Positions 56,340 through 64,000 of a stretch of DNA of 64,000 bases are shown piece by piece (the stretch's first letter is position 1; each line of letters starts with the position of its first letter). Source of the DNA: Micrasema longulum. Its lineage: Eukaryota; Arthropoda; Insecta; Trichoptera; Brachycentridae. The notes under the pieces were generated by a model, which saw only the letters and a list, made by a program, of their open reading frames with translations, searched no databases and was not told the origin of the DNA. The position numbers were made by a program, and so were the translations under genes. The stretch lies in NCBI GenBank assembly GCA_022494885.1, contig JAGVSM010004884.1, forward strand, positions 62,001 to 126,000, written 5' to 3'.

Positions 56340-56760
56340 GAAATTAAAAATCGAAACAAGATTAAAAAATCTCCCCAAACCTTTCGCTTTTAAATACAAT
56401 TATCACTTAAGATCTCGGGGAAATGGTTTAAATACACAGAAGTCCTTAAGAGGAAAGGCGGTGGTGGCAAATTGTTATAAATGGGTATTTTATTTTATTT
56501 TATATTCAATGATGTGTATAAACTTAATATATATGTATATGTATGTATAAAATATAATGTAAATATGTATGTGCGAATATATATGTATATATGTGTGTGA
56601 ATGTATGGTTATGAATACATTGCAGGTGCAGACTCAACACGGATTTTCTAGCGAGTCGGAGCAAGTTCACAGACATGGGTCGTTCCTGATTGTGTCGCTA
56701 TAAACTGTGTCTCTGTCCTTTACAAATGTATGTATAATGTAATTAATAAATAAATAAATT
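56340..56760 (+). repeat. LINE-tail-like stretch with ATGTAT microsatellite
   Basis: Bases 56525-56600 are TATATGTATGTA-rich, and the stretch ends TTAATAAATAAATAAATTTT. It may be a LINE 3'UTR, but no RT motif was recognised. Confidence 0.35.
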
Positions 56761-57123
56761 TTGACATGGTTTTTTATCATTCTCTCATAAATGCCTCCCC
56801 AAAACTGGAAAAAAAGACACGACGCCGACTGACTAATTTTGCCCAACTAAAATCGTCAAAATTGACGTTCCGTTGTCCCGTTTTCCGCAATTCAAAACCG
56901 AATCGATTTTGTTGTTAAAAAAAAGTTTTGGGGTGTGGAGTTTATTGTCCATAGAAACAGATTAAATTCTTCCATCAAGATAATTTTTAAACCAATCCAA
57001 GATTTGAGTCTTTTATTCAAAAGTTAATGGGATACAGTGTCGAAACCCTCGGCAAAATCTATAAAAATCGCTGGACATTTTTTGCAGTGATCAATATTGT
57101 TTTGTTATGTAATTATATGTAAT

Positions 57124-57129
57124 TTTATT
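57124..57129 (-). other. Candidate poly(A) signal of the DPP4-like gene
   Basis: AATAAA on the minus strand, about 190 bases past the stop. Confidence 0.5.
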
Positions 57130-57317
57130 GATACAAGTGTTTAGTTTAAAATAAATAAACGCCATTACGAGACACTGAATTGAACTGCGATAAAATGTAT
57201 GTACCATGACAATTAAAACAAAAACCAATTGCACATTCAGAGAATGGCTGAATCGAATCTGTCAACAGAGTTGTCTATCTGCGTCTTACGAGTAAAATAT
57301 TTCTCACGGAAGTGTTA

Positions 57318-57461
57318 CTACTCAGTCCCTCCTCCATTTCTGAGCCCCGCTTTGGACTCAGGAGGGACTTGTTTCCTGAAGCAATCATCGAGGAAAGCGG
57401 CCATGGAGCGGTAAAGGTGCTTCTTCACTCCGGACAGGCTGTGACCCTCGTCTGGATACAC
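57318..57461 (-). CDS. DPP4-like terminal exon with catalytic His
   Basis: Acceptor TTTCCCGCAG before 57461; stop TAG at 57320-57318. It encodes VYPDEGHSLSGVKKHLYRSM, AAFLDDCFRKQ and a Gly-rich end. Confidence 0.93.
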   Translation of the reverse strand: MYPDEGHSLSGVKKHLYRSMAAFLDDCFRKQVPPESKAGLRNGGGTE

Positions 57462-60400
57462 CTGCGGGAAACGACACTTTATCATTCGGATTGTTAAGGA
57501 GCCCCGAATTCGCTATAAAACAGTTGATAGAATTCATCCAATCACAGGGAAGAAGTGATGTCTTTCTATTAGTATTGTGGTACTAATAATACTTTTAAAA
57601 AATATTCAATATTTTGTTCTATAATAAAATTATTAATAAACCAACAAAATGTGTTTATAAACCACTGATTTTTTCAAATTGAACGGTTTGGGTAGGTAGG
57701 AAGAAATTGCCTTTAGGCAATATGCCCGCCCTTAGGTGTTTAAATAAATAAATAAATACTTAACTGCGACGTAATTACACATGACGAAATGAGTTTTTTT
57801 ATTTTTATTTGAAAATTCATTTATAAACCCTTACGGATTATTACATTCATTTTACATAAAATAAAATAAACATTTTTTATTTATACTCTGTTGTTCAAAA
57901 TAATATTTTTTACATCTTTTGAAAAGTTTGTCTGAGTCTTTTGTTTAGTTTTGTCTGGTAGTTTATTGTATAATTTCAGTCCCTGGTTCATTAGTCTTGA
58001 TTGTCCTTGTCTTGTTTTAGAAAGTTGTATATGGTATTTGTCTGATATTCTCGTATTATGTCCATGTTGACTACATTTTTTTACTAGTTTTAGTTCTTCG
58101 TCTACAATTACATTAGTGGCTAATTTATGGATAAATTTTAATGATTCTAGTTGAAAGAGTTCAGTTATATTTAATTGCTTAGTTTGTTTAAAAAGTTCTC
58201 TAGTTGCAGTTAAATAGGGAAGGTCATATACTAACTTTAATATTTTATTTTGTTGTCTTTGTAGTCTGTTTATGTCATTTTGATATCCTGCTCCCCATAA
58301 TAGTTGTGTATAACATATTTTAGTTTTTAAATAGGCTTCATACATTAGAATTTTTTCCGTTTTTGGAATAAAATTTTTGATTTTTAAAAAAAGACTCGAT
58401 AATGTCACCACTTTGCTAATTAAATTGTTGATATGAATTGTCCATGTTAATTGTCTGTCTATTGTTAGTCCTAAGTATTTAACATGTTCAATTTCAGTAA
58501 GTCATTCATTATTTATGTAAGCATCTACTTTATGACATTTTTTTCTAGTTTCAAAATGGATAATATTGCATTTTTTTTCATTAAGTGTAAGTAAGTTTGT
58601 GTTTGTCCATTTAGTCAACATAGTTAGGTATTTGTTTATGTCATTGTTTGTTAATACGTCTGTTATTTTGTGAAAGCAAAAATAACAAAACTTGGAAATT
58701 TTAAATCTCGCATTGAACTTTGTAGCATTTAAAAGAATTTTATCTACAACAAATAAACTAAATATTTTTTTTTATCATATAAATAAAAGACGAGTTATGT
58801 TTTAATCCACAAATTTGGAATATCCAGTTACCGGTTTCATCGCTTTCGCGACATCTTCGAGACTGGTATCTTTATTAAGGAGTTCAATGTATTTATACAA
58901 AACAAAGTAAATTAAATAAAAATATTCACCGGATATTCCATATTTGTGGATTAAAGTATCACTCGTTTTTTATTTATATGATAAATTACAATAAACTTAC
59001 ATCAAGAATTTTCATTTACAAACTTAAACTAAATTATTTACCACCTTCTATAGAAACTCGTCTTGTCGATTTTTTAAAATCAAAAATGATCTGAGTTTAT
59101 CATTTTATTAAGCCTGCTTAAAAAAAGCACATAAATCTTCAATAATAAAATTTAAAGTTTGTATTTTACAGTCAGTATGATGGATAAAAAACATCGTTCA
59201 ATTCCAAAACGCAGCTGGCCGTTTGCTTACCATTTCCAGATAATAATCTTGCCCGTTTTGAGGTTACGTATTCTGTTTTGTACTTACTATTTCTAACAAA
59301 CTAAACTTAACATATTACAACAGAGATGAAGAACATTCAAGAGAAGGTAATATAGAAGTCTAGGCATCTACAGGGCTTATGACCTGTCAATGGCTAGTTT
59401 AAGTGGCCACTTTACACACTGTGTAACATTCACCATTCTGCCTATATTTGAACATCTATATTCCTTCAATTCTTTCATCTGTTGATGTTTGTGAGTTCTT
59501 GTCTACAAAAATTTGGACAAACTCAAAATATTGTTGATAAATTACCTGGTCCATGAAGAAGTATAGAAATTGAAAAAATAATATTTTCAGGCGTTGCCTA
59601 GTATGTAGGTGAAATAATTCAATTAGATGAATCTCACCCGCATAAATAAAGGTTTCAGCTCTTTAACTTCACAAACATCAACAGATGAAGAATTGAAGGA
59701 ATATAGATGTTCAAATATAGGCAGAATGGTGAATGTTACACAGTGTGTAAAGTGGCCACTTAAACCAGCCATTGACAGGTCATAAGCCCTGTAGATGCCT
59801 AGACTTCTATATTACCTTCTCTTAAATGTTCTTCATCTCTGTTGTAATATGTTAATATAAACAGCTCCCCAGGGAGTTGAATCCAGTTCTTGTGTACAAA
59901 AATTTGGACAAACTAAAAATATTGTTAAACTAAACTTAGTTATAGTTATATTTCTCCCCCTTTTATTACCATTAGAATTCATTACGCCCCTTTAAAATAT
60001 TTCCCAAGTGCATCATGTTCTTATGGACATGTTATGTTATGTTTACCTTATGGATATGTTTTATAACTGTAACAAAAATCACCTTGTCCGACTTTTTAGT
60101 CGCGACGGCGACTCAATTAGAATGGGCAGAAGGCGTCCGATCGAGAGGAGTTGAAGGATGCAATGATACAGATGAGTCTACTAGCTCTGCAGGTGGGCCC
60201 GCTTCGTCGCTGTCGGCCGCTGCGTACTCAGTTCCCGCGTAACCATCGTCTCTAGCATACCTGCTGTCTGAAGATGGCCCCCTTACTGGCGAGGGCCCGC
60301 GCCAAGAGCAGGCTCTGCTGCAGGTGCACGTTGTCGTCCGCCGCGCCGTGCACGAGGTAGAACAGCTTGTCCTTCAGGTTGTCGGCCTGCTTCGTCACGT

Positions 60401-62054
60401 CGGCCTCCGCGTACCCTCGGTAGTTGCCCGTGGCGTTAGGCAGCCCCATGTAGCGCTCTGTGTACGCTGAATCTGATCACAAATAATTTGCTCGGTTTAA
60501 ACCAGGAAATGTTATGAGATGTTATGTGTGGTCCGTATTTTTGTATGGCTCTGAGACTCTGACTCTGAAGGTGAACACTGTGAACAGGCTGGAGGCTTTT
60601 GAGATGTGGTTGTATCGCAGAATGCTTAAGATATCTTGGACAGACCTGATAACGAACTCAAAAGTCTTAGGTCGAGCTAGAACGAACAAAGAACTCTTAA
60701 CCACCACAAAAGTTTGTAAAATTTCGTATCTGGGGCATTCAATGCGTGGAGAAAAGTACCACTTGCTTCATTTAATTTTGAAACGCAAGATTGAGGGTCA
60801 CCGAGGGGTTGGAAGAAGACAGATGTCCTGGCTGCGAAATATACGAGACTGGACTGGCTTCAGGACTGTAAAGCAGATTTTCCGGGCAGCACAGGACAGA
60901 GAGGCTTTTGCCAGAGTGATTGCCAACGTTGGGGCTTCCTAACAGGGCATTAAGAGAAAAAGAAGAATAAACCAGAAGTTTAGTGTTACGGGAAATTGAA
61001 TATGAAAAATGTTTTCATACACAATTATGTGTTATAGAAATAACATAGAATAAAGAATAGTCCGGAAACCGCATACGCACATCAAACAGAAGGCGACTAA
61101 ATTACTCTAGTAGTTTTACGTTTTGACCCATTGGTTTCTTTGTTGACGTCGCTCAGTAAGCAACTCTCGATTTGAATTCAACTATGAAGTGTTGTGTCGT
61201 TTTAAAGTGTAGAAATACTGCTGAGATCTCAAAGAAATAGGCTGGGATAACATTTAATGTGTAAGTAGCAAATGCATTACTTAAAAATTTAATTATTTTC
61301 CATCTGTCAGATTGTCGAAGAAAAAAAAATGGACATTTTGTTAGTGAAGCCAGGGAAGTCAAATTTTTTAAGTTCCAAAGTTCATTAATTCAATTACTCT
61401 TATTAAATTACCCTTTACTCATCTACTCTGCTGTGTCAATCAATGTTTCCGCGTGTACAATAAATTTTTAGAGAATTAAAAAAAAAAAAAACTTTTTTGT
61501 GTTGTGATTATATTTTTCGCAATCTGGCAACATAACGCGGTAACTACACGCATGCGCGTGGTGAAAGTGGGTAAAGTGGGGGGTTGTTTGGACACAGGCC
61601 GATGTATTCAAATATGATTCTACGCTCCTTCTGGACTATTCTTAATTCTATGACATAATATTAATACACATTAAAGAACGTAGTAATACAAACAAATCAA
61701 ACATCGACACAAAACACAAATACATATAGGAAACATTAGAATAATTTGCCCTATACAACATGCATTCAAGCAACAGAAGAAAAACAATACGTATCTATAC
61801 CAAATCACATAGAAACATCAAATTATCAGAACTCCACTATGAACTGCTAGTTTAGCCTCCTGCGATAAACATTTGTTTGAAATTCAAAGATCTCACCATA
61901 AAGTCTCCAATTTGTGACGGGGGCCACGGAGATCCCGCAGTGGAAGACCGGAGTGGGGCTGGCCAGAGCGAGCGCCGCCACGAAGCCCCCGTAGGACCAA
62001 CCCCACACCGCCACGCGCCGCTTGTCCACGAAGTGCAGAGAGTCCCTCAAGTAC
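57318..62054 (-). CDS. Dipeptidyl peptidase 4-like serine peptidase, last three exons
   Basis: Minus-strand exons are 62054-61897, 60472-60261 and 57461-57318 (170 residues plus stop; phases join exactly). They form the C-terminal half of a prolyl oligopeptidase-family (S9B) alpha/beta hydrolase. Such enzymes remove N-terminal X-Pro or X-Ala dipeptides; most are type II membrane or secreted proteins. Seen: nucleophile elbow AVWGWSYGG, NWRLYDSAYTERYMGLP, the Asp loop HGAADDNVHLQQS and the His loop VYPDEGHSLSG, ending HLYRSMAAFLDDCF and a short hydrophilic tail. All three catalytic residues are present, one per exon, arguing against an inactive DPP6/DPP10-type product. The N-terminal anchor and propeller lie right of the window. 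The exact paralogue cannot be settled. Confidence 0.92.
57690..57760 (+). repeat. LINE 3' terminus with hairpin and TAAA tail
   Basis: ATTGCCTTTAGGCAAT forms a small hairpin, followed by GCCCGCCCTTAGGTG and TTAAATAAATAAATAAATAC. This pattern is common at arthropod non-LTR 3' ends. Confidence 0.5.
57793..58690 (-). mobile_element. CR1/jockey-like LINE 3' fragment
   Basis: A 176-codon minus frame (58411-57881) holds YLKTKICYTQLLWGAGYQN, RLQRQQNKILKLVYDLP, HGHNTRISDKYHIQLSKTR and GLKLYNKLPDKTKQ. Upstream the frame continues as HVKYLGLTIDRQLTWTIH after one TGA, so it is 5'-truncated and inactive. It lies inside the DPP4-like intron between 60261 and 57461. Confidence 0.87.
58769..58985. mobile_element. 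Rep-C element, complete MITE
   Basis: The ends TTATCATATAAATAAAAGAC and TTTTTATTTATATGATAAA are inverted copies extending about 60 bases through TTAATCCACAAATTTGGAAT. The centre has GCTTTCGCGACATCTTCGAG. Confidence 0.82.
59308..59932. mobile_element. Rep-A element, fold-back type, most complete copy
   Basis: The left arm (59308-59490) and right arm (about 59668-59854) are almost exact inverted copies: CATATTACAACAGAGATGAA, GTCTAGGCATCTACAGGGCT, TGGCCACTTTACACACTGTG, GTAACATTCACCATTCTGCC. A block GTTCTTGT.TACAAAAATTTG occurs after the left arm and again, in the same direction, beyond the right arm (59491 and 59886). It lies in a DPP4-like intron. No coding capacity. Confidence 0.88.
60261..60472 (-). 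CDS. DPP4-like exon with catalytic Asp
   Basis: Acceptor TTGTGATCAG before 60472; donor CAGCAG|GTATGC at 60261. It encodes SAYTERYMGLPNATGNYRGY and LFYLVHGAADDNVHLQQSLL. The second D of ADDN fits the triad Asp. Confidence 0.93.
60485..60965 (+). mobile_element. RTE-like LINE 3' fragment (NRLEAF family)
   Basis: A 142-codon open stretch holds VFLYGSETLTLKVNTVNRLE, AFEMWLYRRMLKISWTDLI, YLGHSMRGEKYHLL, GVGRRQMSWLRNIRDWTG and AQDREAFARVIANV. It is co-linear with the minus copy at 18115-18320. It is 5'-truncated about a dozen bases from the DPP4-like exon border, in antisense orientation. Confidence 0.88.
60968..61030 (+). repeat. Rep-G copy
   Basis: CCAGAAGTTTAGTGTTACGG followed by GAAATTGAATATGAAAAATG and TTTTCATACAC. 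Confidence 0.5.
61043..61655 (-). mobile_element. Rep-H element, most complete copy
   Basis: The ends ACATAGAATAAAGAATAGTC and CTGGACTATTCTTAATTCTA form about 27-base inverted repeats with several differences. The interior has CGCGCATGCGTG and ACCGCGTTATGTTGCCAGA on the minus strand, shared with 53524-54080. Confidence 0.78.
61897..62054 (-). CDS. DPP4-like exon with catalytic Ser
   Basis: Acceptor ACACCCCCAAG before 62054; donor TATG|GTGAGA at 61897. It encodes YLRDSLHFVDKRRVAVWGWS and YGGFVAALALASPTPVFHCG. GWSYG is the G-x-S-x-G nucleophile elbow. Confidence 0.93.
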
Positions 62055-62526
62055 CTTGGGGGTGTAAGGGTAATCAACAGTAAGTCACCGTATTTATGAA
62101 AACGTGTCGAGTATTCTATTGCTTAGTATTAGATCAAGATCATATACAGGGGGTGCTCAATTTATTTTACTTATGAATGCGTTTTGTGCTCCCGTCCCTA
62201 ATTTCATTTACGTAACATTGAAATTTAAGCTTTTTTCCTTGGTGTTACGTTGCATGATCCTTACCTATTGCTTGAAATAAAGAAAAAATATTAAAAACTA
62301 CATTTTTCACACAGCCTTAACTCAACACTCAAATTATCCGGATTAATAAATGATTTTAATAAAAATGAACTGCTTTACAAAACGTCATTAGTTCTTCCGA
62401 ATCAATCGATAATAAGATAGTTGTGACAGGTTTCCGGTGTGGAGCAGGTTAACTGACCCATCAGCAGAACTAATCGAGAAGAAGGTAAAGAGAACTTGAG
62501 ACGTCACAGGCGAAAAAAATTCAAAA

Positions 62527-62890
62527 ATACTACTACTACTACTACTACCATCACGCCATTTCTCCGTAGGGGTAGGCAGAGAGAATGGACCGCCACACGC
62601 GTCTATCCTGGCATACAATCCTAGCCTCTTCCACATTCATACATCTTGTCATACATGCCCTTCGGTTCTGTCTGCTTTTGACATGACCAGACTTAAGATT
62701 TTGGTTTATCTGATCATGCCACGTCTTCCTTGGTCGTCCTCGTCTAACGTTGCCGTTCATTTGTGCCCTATATACTTGTTTTACCATTCTCTCGTCGTCC
62801 ATTCGTTCTACGTGACCAAACCATCTCAGAGACCCTTTTTTAATCTTATCAATTATACTTGTCTCAGATTCTCCTGATTTCATCAACAAA
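62527..62890 (-). mobile_element. RTE-like LINE 3' end (GHVERM family) with GTA tail
   Basis: A 112-codon minus frame reads SIIDKIKKGSLRWFGHVERM, GRPRKTWHDQINQNLKSG, CMTRCMNVEEARIVCQDRRV and WRSILSAYPYGEM. The 3' end is a (GTA)n/(TAC)n run at 62528-62549, a typical microsatellite tail for this LINE type. Confidence 0.9.
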
Positions 62891-62894
62891 ACTT

Positions 62895-63000
62895 AAAAAA
62901 TCATACTGCGATAATACAATACTCAAATTAAAAAAAAAATAAAAATGTTTAGTTTAATACTGTATTAACAAATAAACAAAAAAATTGAACTTTCTTATTT
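62895..63000 (+). repeat. Rep-F copy
   Basis: GCGATAATACAATACTCAAA, then GTTTAGTTTAATACTGTATT and ATTGAACTTTCTTATTTTG. Confidence 0.5.
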
Positions 63001-63184
63001 TGTTTATTTATTTTTATTAATTTATTATCATTATATTACATACACAAAATTATAATTTATGTAAAGTTGCTTTGACTGTCTAACTAGGGCTATTTACCCC
63101 GTTCTAAAACAGTCAAAAAAATATAAAAAACAGTAATCAATTTATAGAAACAGTTATAAAGATACAGAACAAAGTGAAAAACAA

Positions 63185-63340
63185 AGTAAAAAATGGAGTA
63201 AAAACATGGTAAAAAATGTAGTAAAAACATAGTAAAATTGTAGTAAAAACATAGTAAAATTGTAGTAAAAACATAGTAAAATTGTAGTAAAAACATAGTA
63301 AAAATGTAGTAAAAACATAGTAAAAAATGAAGTAAAAAAA
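63185..63340. repeat. Minisatellite, about 22-bp unit
   Basis: Tandem copies of AGTAAAAACATAGTAAAATT plus GT, built on an inner AGTAAAA(ACAT/ATTGT) pattern. The central four copies are nearly identical; the edges drift. Open antisense frames rich in Tyr and Phe are by-products. Confidence 0.92.
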
Positions 63341-63619
63341 AACGTAGCAAAAAAAATAAATTATAAGAACAAGGTAATAAATGCAGTGAAAACATAAAAA
63401 CAGAATACATAGTATTGGAATCACATTTTGATTGCTTCACTGGACACGTTTAATATTTTATCTTTTACGCAAGGAATATGATCTTAGTGCTTGAAGCAGA
63501 AATAATACTACATTTTAGTATAGAAATAATATTTACATTTTGTTATACCAATAGGACAAGTAATGTCAGAAAAGGTTTTAGATGCCGACAACAAAGAAAT
63601 TAAGAACGTTAGATTGGGT

Positions 63620-63960
63620 CACACATCAAAAACTTCTCGTGTTCGTATGAACGATGCCGAAAGTTTTATGGGGAGCATCGAACTCGAAAGTGACACATCA
63701 TAGCGAGTGCCACTCGATCCACTGACCTAAGTGCCGATAACGCAAATTCGATTGTTCGTCGTTCCAACGCCCTACCTTTCCTCCGTCGTAGTGGGAAATC
63801 GGGAACAAAGGAATCCAGCATATAAAAGGAAGACCCGTTCTATGGATCACCACACATCTCTTCAGTACCCTCTTACGGACGTTACTATGCCCGCCGTCAT
63901 TTTTTAACAAGTAATTTGTAATTTAATGTAAAATAAATAATTATATCAACATCCAAAGCT
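63620..63960 (+). promoter_or_regulatory. Possible promoter-like stretch (LTR candidate)
   Basis: GC-richer than its surroundings. It contains CATATAAAAGGAAG (63820-63833), a TATA-like box, about 110 bases before AAATAAATAATTA. This spacing could suit an LTR promoter/poly(A) unit, but no partner repeat lies in the window. Function is uncertain. Confidence 0.25.
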
Positions 63961-64000
63961 GTTTTTTCTGTCTACGCTCCGACTGATGAAGAGGCTCCTG

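Noticed and set aside
63185..63340. CRISPR-like array
   Set aside because: The units are head-to-tail without unique spacers, in a eukaryotic intron.

Overview
The window is animal nuclear DNA, most probably from an insect and plausibly a moth or butterfly. It has split genes with GT-AG introns, very AT-rich noncoding DNA, short TTAGG-type repeats, tRNA-derived SINEs and a dense mix of LINE 3' fragments and inverted-repeat DNA elements. The order is an inference from this repeat character; no species was identified. No operons, ribosome binding sites or CRISPR arrays are present.

Three protein-coding genes can be supported. (1) Plus strand, 300-16683: fifteen exons of a NACHT plus WD40-repeat STAND ATPase (NWD1/NWD2-like). 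The exons join in one continuous frame giving 922 residues to a stop; the N-terminal part lies left of the window. (2) Minus strand, 32391-28741: a complete three-coding-exon gene for cytochrome c oxidase subunit 4 (173 residues), with a likely noncoding first exon near 33737-33785. (3) Minus strand, 62054-57318: the last three exons of a dipeptidyl peptidase 4-like serine peptidase, including the whole Ser-Asp-His triad; its 5' part lies right of the window.

Nearly everything else is transposon debris. I count about 23 non-LTR retrotransposon fragments. Almost all are 5'-truncated copies of reverse transcriptase C-termini from RTE-, CR1- and jockey-like lineages; one keeps a 297-codon open frame. 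There is also one Penelope-like fragment, three SINE copies of two families, a broken mariner transposase, a pogo-like element flanked by TA, a hAT-type MITE with a perfect 8-bp target duplication, and many inverted-repeat MITEs. Eight dispersed families recur within the window and are named Rep-A to Rep-H in the entries.

Layout: 1-17000, NWD-like gene with repeat-loaded introns; 17000-28700, gene-free repeat field; 28700-33800, COX4 with a nested SINE/mariner/LINE pile in its first coding intron; 33800-57300, gene-free repeat field; 57300-62100, DPP4-like 3' end; 62100-64000, its upstream intron with a LINE, a minisatellite and a possible promoter-like stretch. The three genes have no evident functional link: a signalling/assembly ATPase, a respiratory-chain subunit and an exopeptidase.
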